From: Clostridia bacterium
GTDB lineage: Bacteria; Bacillota; Clostridia; Oscillospirales; CAG-272
NCBI GenBank assembly: GCA_017398585.1
Contig: JAFQFS010000114.1
Coordinates: 1 to 54,682 of the forward strand
Direction of reading: 5' to 3'
DNA: 54,682 nucleotides
Positions 1 through 7,986 of the stretch are shown piece after piece. Position 1 is the stretch's first letter. Each line of letters opens with the position of its first letter. Made by a program: the position numbers and the translations under genes. The notes beneath the pieces are model-generated. The model was not told where the DNA came from. It ran no database searches and saw nothing but the letters and a program-made list of their open reading frames with translations.

Positions 1-40
1 GGGGTCCGGGGAGGTGCTTTTTTCAAAAAGCATCTCCCCG
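1..40 (+). repeat. Dispersed gene-end hairpin cassette, copy 1 (cut by window edge)
   Basis: The hairpin has arms at 8-22 and 25-39 (GGGGAGGTGC against GCATCTCCCC, one G-T pair). It is preceded by GGGGTCC, the end of the family's T-rich arm; the rest of that arm lies outside the window. It sits 15 bp beyond the argG stop codon with the hairpin nearest the stop, so it probably works as the argG terminator, although no clean T-tract follows on the minus strand. Confidence 0.75.
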
Positions 41-54
41 GTTATTTGATTCAA

Positions 55-1278
55 TTACTTGTCCCAGTTTGCTTCTGCCTGAGCCTTTACCTTGATCGGG
101 AGACCGAAGAGGTTGATGAAGCCGTTTGCATCCTTCTGGTTGTAGTCTTCGTCCACGCCGAAGGAAGCGGTCTGTTCGTTGTAGAGGGAGTACGGAGAGG
201 TTACGCCTGCGTTGATCATATTGCCCTTGTAGAGCTTGAGGGTAACGTCGCCGGTTACGTGCTTCTGGGTGTCGTCAACGAATGCACCGATGGATTCGCG
301 GAGGGGAGTGAACCACTGACCGTTATAGACGAGTTCGCCGAGCTTCTGTGCAACGATGGTCTTGAAGTGCATGGTTTCCTTGTCGAGGGTGATGGTTTCA
401 AGAACGTCGTGTGCCTTGTAAAGAATGGTGCCGGCGGGAGTTTCGTATACGCCGCGGCTCTTCATACCGACGAGACGGTTTTCAACGATGTCGAGGAGAC
501 CGATGCCGTTCGCGCCGCCGATCTTGTTCAGCGTGTCAACGAGGGTGATGCAGTCCATTTCTTCGCCGTTTACCGCGGTCGGGATACCCTTTTCGAAGTG
601 GATGGTAACGTAGGTGGGAGTATCGGGAGCCTGTTCGGGGGAAACGCTCAGTTCAAGGAAGCCCTTCTTGTTGTACTGCGGTTCGTTTGCGGGGCTTTCG
701 AGGTCGAGCCCTTCGTGGCTGAGATGCCAGAGGTTCTTGTCCTTGGAGTAGTTGGTTTCGCGGTTGATCTTGAGCGGGATGTTGTGTGCTTCCGCGTAGT
801 CGATTTCTTCGTCACGGGACTGGATATCCCAGATTCTCCACGGAGCGATGATGGTCATGTCGGGAGCGAATGCCTTGATGGTCAGTTCGAAACGTACCTG
901 GTCGTTGCCCTTGCCGGTACAGCCGTGGCAGATCGCGTCAGCGCCTTCCGCGAGAGCGATTTCAACGAGACGCTTTGCGATGCAGGGACGTGCATGGGAA
1001 GTGCCGAGGAGGTAGTCTTCGTACTTTGCGTCTGCCTTGAGGCAGGGCCAGATGTATTCTTCGATGTATTCCTTGCGGAGGTCTTCAATGTAGAGTTTGG
1101 AAGCACCGGTCTTCAGTGCCTTTTCTTCGAGACCTTCGAGTTCGTCTGCCTGACCGACGTTGCCGGAAACTGCGATGACTTCGCAGCCTTCGTAGTTTTC
1201 CTTCAGCCACGGAATAATGATGGAAGTATCAAGACCGCCGGAGTAAGCGAGAACGATTTTTTTGATTTCTTTTTTCAT
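55..1278 (-). CDS. argG: Argininosuccinate synthase
   Basis: The 407-residue product is the ATP-dependent cytosolic ligase that joins citrulline and aspartate in arginine biosynthesis. The PP-loop motif SGGLDTS is at residues 13-19, and the family signatures [13 protein letters not shown] and SRDEEIDYA are present. Length matches the family (about 400). The ATG follows the RBS AAGAAGGATAT. It stands alone, without argH next to it, transcribed divergently from the deacetylase genes, with a near-consensus promoter at 1340-1368 and possible ArgR boxes further upstream. Assignment is secure from sequence motifs. Confidence 0.97.
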   Translation of the reverse strand: MKKEIKKIVLAYSGGLDTSIIIPWLKENYEGCEVIAVSGNVGQADELEGLEEKALKTGASKLYIEDLRKEYIEEYIWPCLKADAKYEDYLLGTSHARPCIAKRLVEIALAEGADAICHGCTGKGNDQVRFELTIKAFAPDMTIIAPWRIWDIQSRDEEIDYAEAHNIPLKINRETNYSKDKNLWHLSHEGLDLESPANEPQYNKKGFLELSVSPEQAPDTPTYVTIHFEKGIPTAVNGEEMDCITLVDTLNKIGGANGIGLLDIVENRLVGMKSRGVYETPAGTILYKAHDVLETITLDKETMHFKTIVAQKLGELVYNGQWFTPLRESIGAFVDDTQKHVTGDVTLKLYKGNMINAGVTSPYSLYNEQTASFGVDEDYNQKDANGFINLFGLPIKVKAQAEANWDK

Positions 1279-1339
1279 TTCTATATCCTTCTTTAATGTT
1301 AATTTTTGTTTTTTGAGAGGTGTTTTTTATTGTGCACAT

Positions 1340-1368
1340 ATTATACCTCCCGGCTTGTGAAAAAGCAA
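1340..1368 (-). promoter_or_regulatory. argG promoter
   Basis: On the minus strand, TTGCTT (1363-1368) and TATAAT (1340-1345) are separated by 17 bp, about 60 bp upstream of the argG start codon. This is a good sigma-A type match. Confidence 0.7.
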
Positions 1369-1386
1369 TAGGCATCTTGACCAAAT

Positions 1387-1513
1387 CGGAATAAATATGC
1401 AAATAATATTTATAAAAATACACAATCTGACCGAATATATACAGGATTTATGCATGTTTTGCTCGATCTTCCGGACGTCTCCCCGGTATATTATTTGCAT
1501 AAAAGGCATAAAT
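1387..1513. promoter_or_regulatory. Candidate ArgR/AhrC boxes
   Basis: GGAATAAATATGCA (near 1388-1401) fits the ARG-box pattern TGAATAWWWATTCA with few mismatches. The octamer ATGCAAAT at 1397 recurs inverted at 1493-1500, inside a perfect 13-bp inverted repeat with 78 bp between arms. ArgR family hexamers bind paired boxes, so a pair flanking the divergent promoters of an arg gene is plausible. This is inference from pattern only. Confidence 0.4.
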
Positions 1514-1581
1514 TAACGCGTTTATCCGGAGAAATGACGGTTAGAATAAACAACGAATCACGGAAAGAAAGGAGATTCTAT

Positions 1582-2511
1582 ATGAAATTCACAAAGCATA
1601 CAGTTGCATTGCTGTTCGCCGGGCTGCTGCTCGGCGGTTCTGTGCTGACCGAACATGTTTCCGCAGCAGTGCCTGCCGGTCTGTTCGACTTGTTCAAAAA
1701 GGAAGAAACCGCTGAGACGGAACCGCTTCCCGAAGATATCACACCGAAGCGCGGGAAGAACAGTCCGTGCAGGAAGGAGGAAGACTGCACCGCAATGTCC
1801 ACGCATGCATCAAACTGGTACTGCAGGCATACGGAAAACGGAAAACGTCCGCCGATACCCGGCGAGATGACCTTCATTGACAAACACGGCGGCTATTTTC
1901 TTGGCGAAGACGACAAGGTGATCTACCTCACCTTCGATGCCGGTTATGAAAACGGCAACATTGCCCGCATTCTTGATACGCTGAAAGCGGAGGAAGTACC
2001 CGCGGCGTTCTTTGTCCTGGAAAATCTCGTTACCCGCAACACGGATCTGGTACGTCGGATGAACGACGAGGGACATCTGGTCTGCAACCACACGGCGAAG
2101 CACCCCGATATGACAGCGAAGTCCGAGTCGGAATTTGCTGATGAGCTTGCCGCGATGGAGAAGGTCTATAAAGATACGATGGGGACCGAGATCGCGAAGT
2201 ACTACCGTCCGCCGGAAGGAAAGTTCAACGAAGCTAACCTTGAATGGGCAAATTCTCTCGGTTACAAGACGATCTTCTGGAGCTATGCCTATGCCGACTG
2301 GGACAACGACAAACAGATGCCTGCGGACAAAGCCCTGCAGAAAGTGCTTGCAGGTACGCACAACGGCGAAGTGATCCTCCTGCATCCGACCTCTGCCACC
2401 AATGCGGACATCCTTCCCGGACTGATCCGTGAGTGGAAGAACATGGGCTACCGCTTCGGTACCCTCGATGAACTGACGGGAAACCGGGATCTCTCCAAAA
2501 ATCAGACGTAA
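1582..2511 (+). CDS. pdaA: PdaA-type polysaccharide deacetylase (spore cortex)
   Basis: The 309-residue protein starts at the ATG behind AAAGGAG; a longer frame upstream has no RBS. It has a signal peptide (residues 1-28) and a NodB deacetylase domain from about residue 112. Family motifs are TFDAGYENG (D119), HTAKH (H170, H174), RPPEGKF and LLH near 267. As in Bacillus PdaA (TFDNG), the second Asp of the usual TFDDG is missing, here replaced by Ala. PdaA deacetylates N-acetylmuramic acid, leading to muramic delta-lactam in the cortex peptidoglycan. A second deacetylase follows after 12 bp. Confidence 0.88.
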   Translation: MKFTKHTVALLFAGLLLGGSVLTEHVSAAVPAGLFDLFKKEETAETEPLPEDITPKRGKNSPCRKEEDCTAMSTHASNWYCRHTENGKRPPIPGEMTFIDKHGGYFLGEDDKVIYLTFDAGYENGNIARILDTLKAEEVPAAFFVLENLVTRNTDLVRRMNDEGHLVCNHTAKHPDMTAKSESEFADELAAMEKVYKDTMGTEIAKYYRPPEGKFNEANLEWANSLGYKTIFWSYAYADWDNDKQMPADKALQKVLAGTHNGEVILLHPTSATNADILPGLIREWKNMGYRFGTLDELTGNRDLSKNQT

Positions 2512-2523
2512 AGCTGTGGTGAA

Positions 2524-3210
2524 ATGCGTGTGAACAAACTTCTCAGCTCCGCGCTGTATACCGTCTCTGCGCTGCTGTTCCTGATTCCTCAGAGGGTCTG
2601 CGGTGCGGAAGTCGTGTATTCGTGGCACACCAACGACAAAAACATTGCTCTGACGTTTGACGACGGTCCGCATCCGGTGCATACGCCCGAGATCCTTGAT
2701 ATCCTCGAGGAATACGGCATCAAAGCGACCTTTTTCACCATCGGACAGAACGTGGAGTGGTACAACGATATCTTTCAGATGGAATATGCTGCGGGGCATG
2801 AGATCGGGAATCATACGTATTCCCATCTGAATCTGCGGCAGCTTCCGTACAGGGCAGTATGCCGGGAGATCGAGCAGGCGGAGAATCTGGTCTATGAAAC
2901 GGTCGAATACCGGACGCGTCTCCTCCGTCCTCCGGAAGGCGCGTTCGGAAACGATCTCTGCAAAGCGGCGGCAGAGCTGGATTATACAGTCATCTGCTGG
3001 TCGGTGGACACGCTCGACTGGGCACACACGCCGAGTGACCGGATCGTACAGAACGTTCTGGAAAATGTCAAGGGCGGGGACATCATTCTGTTTCACGACT
3101 ACATTTCCGGAGACTCCCCGACGCCGGAGGCGCTGCGTACGATTATTCCGGCGCTGCTCGACGAGGGATACCATTTCGTGACGGTGTCGGAACTGCTGAA
3201 TCTGAAATAA
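2524..3210 (+). CDS. Secreted NodB-family polysaccharide deacetylase
   Basis: The 228-residue protein has an N-terminal hydrophobic signal (residues 5-28) and then a complete NodB domain. Motif 1 TFDDGPH is at 44-50, motif 2 HTYSH at 97-101, RPPEGAF at about 136 and FHDY near the C-terminus, so metal-binding and catalytic residues are intact, unlike its neighbour. It lies 12 bp after pdaA with a weak RBS (GGTG), which suggests cotranscription and coupled translation. It probably acts on peptidoglycan amino sugars outside the membrane; PdaB-like or PgdA-like roles cannot be told apart here. Confidence 0.85.
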   Translation: MRVNKLLSSALYTVSALLFLIPQRVCGAEVVYSWHTNDKNIALTFDDGPHPVHTPEILDILEEYGIKATFFTIGQNVEWYNDIFQMEYAAGHEIGNHTYSHLNLRQLPYRAVCREIEQAENLVYETVEYRTRLLRPPEGAFGNDLCKAAAELDYTVICWSVDTLDWAHTPSDRIVQNVLENVKGGDIILFHDYISGDSPTPEALRTIIPALLDEGYHFVTVSELLNLK

Positions 3211-3252
3211 GAAAAACTGCCGTGATCTCCGGACGGAGAGCGGCAGTTTTTC
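3211..3252. terminator. Bidirectional intrinsic terminator
   Basis: A perfect 12-bp stem (3211-3222 with 3241-3252, GAAAAACTGCCG arm) with an inner TCTCC/GGAGA stem. A-rich and T-rich flanks allow function on both strands. It lies between the convergent deacetylase and DUF624 genes. Confidence 0.88.
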
Positions 3253-3272
3253 TGCAATATTTTTTTCGAAGA

Positions 3273-4370
3273 TCAATCATCTTCTTCCGGAGTGTCCGAG
3301 ATCTCTTCGTAATACGGGTCGATCATGTATTTCTGGATGACCGGATAGGAGGCATAGATGCTCATCGTGACGATCATGGCAGGCAGGATGACAAAGGGAA
3401 CGATCACGGCGAGCGGGAAATATGCAAACATCAGCACATATTCAAGCAGAAGCAGGGCAGCCGTGCCGAGCAGGAACATGAAATTCCGCTTGACGCCGAG
3501 GACAGTGAAGTACAGTGCGTTCTTGAACATCTTGAACAGGGAGAGATCAAAGGTAACAATCATCAGATAGATGTACGGACGCATGAAGAAGTACAGCAGA
3601 GTCAGGCACCAGATCATGAAGAGCATGGTATCCAGAACAAAGTTCACACCGTAATTGAGATTGAAGAAGACAATGTCAAAAAAGAGCAGGGCGATGATGC
3701 AGATGTCAAGAATCCCGTAAACGAATGCCTGACGGAGATTCCGCTTGATGGAATCAAAGAAGTCCTGCATGATGAAGACCGGCTTACCGCGGAACAGGTT
3801 GCGGATGAGGTAGGTAACACCGACATTGACCGGACCGAAAGTGAGGATTACCAGCGCGGAGAGTGCAAACAGGACATAGTCCGCAGTCGTCAGAACCGAG
3901 ATTTCCATCTGACGCTGGAATACTGTCCAGAGTGCCGAAGTCGCAGGAGACTGATTGAACAGCATCGCACCGCGAAGGGGGGCAAAAACAAGGTAATACG
4001 GCGTTGTGGTGGGCAGGGAGAAGTAGCCGCTCATTGCGAGCAGGAAGAAGAAAATCGGGAAATTCCCGAACACGAGCAGGATGTTGGTTGAGAGAATCTG
4101 GTTGAGCTTACGGCCGATAAACTTGAAAAAATTGGGGAGCGTCGGGTTTTCCGAGATTGCAATCTCATCCCGGTCAACGCCCTTGCCGTCGGCATACGCG
4201 CTGTTGAACACATTGAATTTTTTGCGTTCCGCCCGCTTTGCCTGCCGGATTTCCTCCTGTTCGCGTGCTTCGATTTCGTCAAGGGAAAGATTTTCACTTT
4301 CCTTCTGACGGTTCCAGTTGTTCCGACCGTAGTTGGTCGGATGGTTGTTCCGGTTGTTATCGTTTGGCAT
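3273..4370 (-). CDS. YesL-like DUF624 membrane protein
   Basis: The 365-residue protein starts at the ATG preceded by AAAGGTG; the open frame extends further upstream but overlaps the neighbouring gene out of frame. The N-terminal 70 residues are hydrophilic and rich in Asn, Arg and Glu. About five to six membrane segments follow, carrying the DUF624 signature: GPVNVGVTYLIRN, then a DFF..IKRN motif. DUF624 proteins often lie beside carbohydrate transport genes in Firmicutes, but this one is paired with another membrane protein 38 bp upstream. Function unknown. The long N-terminal extension is unusual for the family (about 200 residues). Confidence 0.82.
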   Translation of the reverse strand: MPNDNNRNNHPTNYGRNNWNRQKESENLSLDEIEAREQEEIRQAKRAERKKFNVFNSAYADGKGVDRDEIAISENPTLPNFFKFIGRKLNQILSTNILLVFGNFPIFFFLLAMSGYFSLPTTTPYYLVFAPLRGAMLFNQSPATSALWTVFQRQMEISVLTTADYVLFALSALVILTFGPVNVGVTYLIRNLFRGKPVFIMQDFFDSIKRNLRQAFVYGILDICIIALLFFDIVFFNLNYGVNFVLDTMLFMIWCLTLLYFFMRPYIYLMIVTFDLSLFKMFKNALYFTVLGVKRNFMFLLGTAALLLLEYVLMFAYFPLAVIVPFVILPAMIVTMSIYASYPVIQKYMIDPYYEEISDTPEEDD

Positions 4371-4408
4371 TTGAGTCACCTTTGCTTTGTATTTCCGTCT
4401 GGATGAAG

Positions 4409-4993
4409 CTATATCAGAAGCACCGCCGTGCATCCCAGTATGAACACGCCGCCCGAAAGAATGAGGAACATCCGCAGATACTCCGCAGCAAGTTCCCGCC
4501 GGATGCGGGTCATGCCGTCCGAATGTGCGCGGCAGATACCCAGCGAATAGAGATGCGAGACCGCTGCGAGCAGGATCATCAGTACCGTTGCCGCAAAGTA
4601 CAGAGTCAGTGCGGGAATCCAGTACCGTCCGACGCTTTCCACCATACCGCCGGAGATGAGACCGCCGGTACAGCCGAGCGAGATTCCGCGCCACAGAAGC
4701 ACCGCGCCGGAGACCGCCTGTGAGATCACCGTGTGGGCTGCCGCATAAATGAGGAGCAGAGAGACGGCGGAAGGGAGTGCACACCGCAGGACAGAAAGAA
4801 ATGCTGCAGAAAAACTGCCTTTTTCCACGGGGCACACGGCAAGAAAATATCCGCTGTACGATGCCTGGGAGGTTACGGCAAATGCAATTCCGCAGGAGAG
4901 AACGGACAGAAACAGGAAAAACAGAAACCGTGCCGCCAGTCTTCCTGAGAGGGTATCGCGCAGTTCGAAAATATAGCTTTTTGTATCGTTCAT
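4409..4993 (-). CDS. Multi-pass membrane protein, possibly SpoIIM-like
   Basis: The 194-residue protein starts at an ATG five bases after CGGAGG; an ATG 30 bp upstream has no RBS. About five hydrophobic segments are visible (near residues 20-40, 60-100, 125-150 and 170-190). The segment LLWRGISLGCTGG resembles the SpoIIM/DUF95 pattern of a charged residue and Gly-rich turn, and the length fits (about 210 in Bacillus). SpoIIM is part of the engulfment machinery with SpoIID and SpoIIP. The match is weak. It precedes the DUF624 gene on the same strand and is probably in one operon with it. Confidence 0.45.
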   Translation of the reverse strand: MNDTKSYIFELRDTLSGRLAARFLFFLFLSVLSCGIAFAVTSQASYSGYFLAVCPVEKGSFSAAFLSVLRCALPSAVSLLLIYAAAHTVISQAVSGAVLLWRGISLGCTGGLISGGMVESVGRYWIPALTLYFAATVLMILLAAVSHLYSLGICRAHSDGMTRIRRELAAEYLRMFLILSGGVFILGCTAVLLI

Positions 4994-5171
4994 GTTGCCT
5001 CCGTGCAGGACAGGATAGTTCATCCTATGCGGAAGCAGCCGTTACAATTCCATAAGTATAACGCAGTTTACCATAGCTTCTGTCAGAATACAATACATGA
5101 AATGTAAATTAAATTAAAAAATTGCCGGATATCACCGCAGACGGGAAATACCGCCGGGAAAACAAAAAAAC

Positions 5172-5213
5172 TTCCGGCAGGTTATTGAAAATCTGCCGGA
5201 AATCGCTTATAAT
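5172..5213 (+). promoter_or_regulatory. Acetyltransferase promoter with overlapping palindrome
   Basis: TTGAAA (5185-5190) and TATAAT (5208-5213) are 17 bp apart. A perfect inverted repeat TTCCGGCAG/CTGCCGGAA (5172-5180, 5193-5201) brackets the -35 box, so it could be an operator. Read on the minus strand the same stem is followed by seven T residues and could also be an intrinsic terminator. Confidence 0.65.
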
Positions 5214-5250
5214 GTAAAGTAACTATACCATCAAAGGACAGGGATCGGAT

Positions 5251-5838
5251 ATGACACACGATGATATTACCCGGATTTTCCGGGAACCGCCGGTGCTGGA
5301 GACGCGCCGTCTTGTTCTGCGGAAGATGCAGAAGCGTGACAGCCATGACATGTACGAATACGCCAGCCGCCGCGATGTGACGCAGTACCTCCTGTGGGAT
5401 CCGCACGAAAGCGAGTATTATACCTATCGCTATCTGTCTTATATCCAGTCCCGCTACCGTGCCGGTGACTTCCACGACTGGGCGGTGACCGTTCGGGAGA
5501 CCGACAAAATGATCGGCACCTGCGGCTTTACTCGGTTCAATTTTGACGCGAATTCCGCCGAAATCGGTTATGTGCTGAACCCGTCCTACTGGGGATGCGG
5601 CATCGCACCGGAGGCGGTCATGAGCGTGATGCGCTTCGGCTTCGTGAACCTCCGCCTCAACCGGATCGAGGCACGCTACATGGTTGGCAACGACCGCAGC
5701 CGCCGCGTGATGGAAAAGGTCGGCATGACGTTTGAGGGAATCGCCCGCGAATCCATGCATGTCAAGGGACATTACGTCTCCGTCGGCACCTGCTCGATCC
5801 TGCGGCGGGAATATCAGGAAAAATTCGGCGCGTTCTGA
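5251..5838 (+). CDS. GNAT acetyltransferase, RimJ/RimL-like
   Basis: The 195-residue protein has the layout of GNAT N-acetyltransferases that modify protein N-termini or small amines with acetyl-CoA. It begins with the RimJ/L-type phrase LETRRLVLRKM. It continues with IGTCGFTRF, the acetyl-CoA-binding turn IGYVLNPSYWGCGIAPEA, NRIEARYMVGNDRS and MEKVGMTFEGIARE. The substrate cannot be told from sequence. It has its own promoter and converges with an XRE regulator; the two stop codons are 5 bp apart inside one hairpin. Confidence 0.88.
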   Translation: MTHDDITRIFREPPVLETRRLVLRKMQKRDSHDMYEYASRRDVTQYLLWDPHESEYYTYRYLSYIQSRYRAGDFHDWAVTVRETDKMIGTCGFTRFNFDANSAEIGYVLNPSYWGCGIAPEAVMSVMRFGFVNLRLNRIEARYMVGNDRSRRVMEKVGMTFEGIARESMHVKGHYVSVGTCSILRREYQEKFGAF

Positions 5839-5853
5839 GTAAATCAGAACGCG
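5829..5853. terminator. Shared convergent terminator formed by two gene ends
   Basis: A perfect 10-bp stem CGCGTTCTGA/TCAGAACGCG with a 5-nt loop (5839-5843). Each arm contains the stop codon and last codons of one of the two convergent genes, so both proteins end in Ala-Phe. No strong T-tract follows on the plus strand beyond TCTTCTT. Confidence 0.7.
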
Positions 5854-6461
5854 TCTTCTTCGTCGATCAGCCCCATCGCGATCTGTTCTTTGATCATTTC
5901 ACGGACGAATTTCGGATTTGGAAGCCGATATTCCCATACCTTGTCTTTGCAGACATAGTGTTTGGTCGGTTTGTCATCTTCCACGATTTTTCCGTCCGCC
6001 AGTCGGTAGCTGACCATGTCGATCAGATTTCCGGATCTGATGTATTTTTGAACGGTATAGGGAAAATCGTTTTCGTTGGAAATGAAACAGACGGTGACTT
6101 CCCAGCGGGATTCCGTGGTATCTCCGATATAGTACAGATATTTCTCGAGTTTGCATTCCTTCACGGTACCGTGATCCAGCAAGGACAGATCCTCAAGAGC
6201 AGACAGTTTGAATCCGGCACGGTATTCATTGACGATTTTCAGCGGCTGTAATTCTAGTGTATACCCGAACAGTTCGTCCATGGTAATATGAAACAGCTGC
6301 GCAATCTGCGGAAGCATGGTGATGTCCGGGTAACTTTCGGCCGTCTCCCATTTGCTGACCGCTGCCTTGGTCACGCCGAGAATATTCGCGAGTTCCTCCT
6401 GCGTCAGATCGCGTTCCCTGCGTTTCGCACGGATGATTTCGTGGATTTTCGGTGTATTCAT
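5844..6461 (-). CDS. XRE-family transcriptional regulator
   Basis: The 205-residue protein has an N-terminal Cro/CI helix-turn-helix (residues about 7-60), with the phrases LTQEELANILGVTKAAVSKWE and YPDITMLPQIAQLF. The C-terminal part (about 75-205) is a mostly polar region I cannot assign. It has alternating charged and aromatic residues (EKYLYYIGDTTESRWEV, KHYVCKDKVWEYRLP) and may be a ligand or partner domain. The RBS is AAGGAGG. A 12-bp palindrome just after its -10 box suggests autoregulation. Confidence 0.85.
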   Translation of the reverse strand: MNTPKIHEIIRAKRRERDLTQEELANILGVTKAAVSKWETAESYPDITMLPQIAQLFHITMDELFGYTLELQPLKIVNEYRAGFKLSALEDLSLLDHGTVKECKLEKYLYYIGDTTESRWEVTVCFISNENDFPYTVQKYIRSGNLIDMVSYRLADGKIVEDDKPTKHYVCKDKVWEYRLPNPKFVREMIKEQIAMGLIDEEDAF

Positions 6462-6485
6462 GATACATCCTCCTTGTTTTGGTAC

Positions 6486-6509
6486 GGTTCCGGAACCAAT
6501 CTTATTATA
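6486..6509 (-). promoter_or_regulatory. XRE gene -10 box and candidate operator
   Basis: TATAAT on the minus strand (6504-6509) has no clear -35 partner. Seven bases downstream, near the expected start of transcription, is the perfect palindrome GGTTCCGGAACC (6486-6497). XRE regulators commonly bind such short palindromes at their own promoter. Confidence 0.5.
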
Positions 6510-6607
6510 CCACGTCAGCGCACGGATGTATAGCGAGAGTTGATCGATTCAGTTGAACAACAGTTGACACGTACAGCAAAAAAAGAATCCCGCTCGTTTT
6601 TTCGTCT

Positions 6608-6670
6608 GAAAGTTTTTGAAAAGGGGTTCGGGGGAAAACTTTTTCCAAAAAGTTTTCCCCCGAGAAACTT
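6608..6670 (+). repeat. Dispersed gene-end hairpin cassette, copy 2
   Basis: Full copy: AAGTTTTTGAAAAGGGG arm, then a hairpin with 17-bp potential (6628-6644 with 6647-6663; arm core GGGGGAAAAC). The outer bases AAGTTT (6610-6615) and AAACTT (6665-6670) are also complementary, closing the element. It abuts the stop codon of ychF (6669) and is the likely ychF terminator. Confidence 0.85.
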
Positions 6671-7763
6671 ATACATTAAATCTGAATAAAACCACGTCGC
6701 CGTCCTGCATGACGTATTCCTTGCCTTCGCTGCGTACCAGACCGCGTTCCTTTGCGACGGTCATGGAGCCGCATTCCATCAGGGCGTCGTATGCGACAAC
6801 TTCCGCACGGATGAAGCCGCGTTCGAAGTCGCTGTGGATCTTGCCGGCTGCCTGCGGTGCGCGGGTGCCGTTGACGATCGTCCATGCACGGACTTCCTTC
6901 GGACCGGCAGTCAGGTAGCTGATGTAGCCGAGCAGGGCGTAGCTTGCCTTGATGAGACGGTCGAGACCGCTTTCTTCGATGCCGAGGTCTGCAAGGAAGA
7001 CTTCCTTTTCTTCGGGATCGAGTTCCGCGATTTCCGCTTCGATGCCCGCGCAGACGGTGATGACTTCCGCGCCTTCTTCTTCCGCTGCCGCCTTGATGAC
7101 CTTGTACATTTCGTTGTCTTCGGAAACGCCTGCCGCTTCGTCTTCGCTGACGTTTGCAACGTAGATGATCGGCTTGAGGGTCAGAAGGTTCAGGTCTTCG
7201 AGGATCGCGCGTTCATCGTCGGTCAGGTCGCAGCTTCTTGCGGTCTTGCCTTCGTTCATGACGGCAAGGAGCTTGTTGTAAACGTCGATGGATTCCTGCA
7301 GAGTCTTGTCCCCCTTCAGGAGCTTCTGGGTGCGTTCGATGCGGCGTTCGAGCTGTTCAATGTCGGAGTAGATCAGTTCGAGGTTGATCGTTTCGAGGTC
7401 GCGGGACGGGTCAACGGAGCCGTCAACATGAATGATGTCGCCGTCTTCGAAGCAGCGGAGCACGTGAACAACCGCGTCAACGTCGCGGATGTGGGAGAGG
7501 AACTTGTTGCCGAGACCTTCGCCCTTGGACGCGCCGCGGACGAGCCCTGCGATGTCAACGAATTCAACGGTCGCCGGAGTATAAAGCTCCGGATGGTACA
7601 TTTCCGCCAGCTTGTCCAGACGGTAGTCCGGAACCTGTACGATGCCCACGTTCGGGTCGATGGTGCAGAAGGGGTAGTTCGCGCTCGGTGCGCCCGCACC
7701 GGTCAGCGCGTTGAACAGCGTGCTCTTGCCGACGTTCGGTAAACCAATGATGCCAAGTTTCAT
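6669..7763 (-). CDS. ychF: Redox-regulated ATPase/GTPase YchF
   Basis: The 364-residue protein is an Obg-family P-loop NTPase that binds ribosomes. The G1 loop GLPNVGKS is at residues 7-14, DIAGLV is the G3 motif, and a C-terminal TGS domain ends in [11 protein letters not shown]. The family prefers ATP because its G4 motif is altered; here the equivalent region reads YVANVSED. Length matches the family (363-366). It is monocistronic, with promoter TTGAAT-17-TATAAT upstream and a hairpin cassette at the stop codon. Confidence 0.97.
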   Translation of the reverse strand: MKLGIIGLPNVGKSTLFNALTGAGAPSANYPFCTIDPNVGIVQVPDYRLDKLAEMYHPELYTPATVEFVDIAGLVRGASKGEGLGNKFLSHIRDVDAVVHVLRCFEDGDIIHVDGSVDPSRDLETINLELIYSDIEQLERRIERTQKLLKGDKTLQESIDVYNKLLAVMNEGKTARSCDLTDDERAILEDLNLLTLKPIIYVANVSEDEAAGVSEDNEMYKVIKAAAEEEGAEVITVCAGIEAEIAELDPEEKEVFLADLGIEESGLDRLIKASYALLGYISYLTAGPKEVRAWTIVNGTRAPQAAGKIHSDFERGFIRAEVVAYDALMECGSMTVAKERGLVRSEGKEYVMQDGDVVLFRFNV

Positions 7764-7810
7764 AATCTATCATTCCTGCCTTGATTTTTTATTTGAAAAA
7801 TTATCATCTC

Positions 7811-7839
7811 ATTATATACTATTTTGTGCGGATATTCAA
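7811..7839 (-). promoter_or_regulatory. ychF promoter
   Basis: Minus-strand TTGAAT (7834-7839) and TATAAT (7811-7816) with a 17-bp spacer, about 48 bp upstream of the ychF start codon. Confidence 0.78.
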
Positions 7840-7986
7840 GAGGAAAGCGCGCGGTTTCCGCAAAATTATTTTATAAATTCTTTTTTTTACAGAAATCATG
7901 ATTAATTTGTATTTCTGTCATCTTGTGTTCACATAATCTTCATAATAATAGGATAAAATAATTGATATTACTAAAAGGAGGGTTCT

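Larger units (their letters stand above)
1279..1581. other. Divergent intergenic region between argG and pdaA
   Basis: This 303 bp AT-rich stretch holds the argG promoter and a perfect 13-bp inverted repeat (1397-1409 and 1488-1500). I see no small gene with a good ribosome binding site. The open frame that extends leftward from the deacetylase gene (from 1450) lacks an RBS and has no signal peptide, so I do not count it as coding. Confidence 0.6.

Noticed and set aside
4371-4835. N-terminal extension of the DUF624 frame
   Set aside because: It overlaps the upstream membrane gene out of frame, and the ATG at 4370 has its own RBS.
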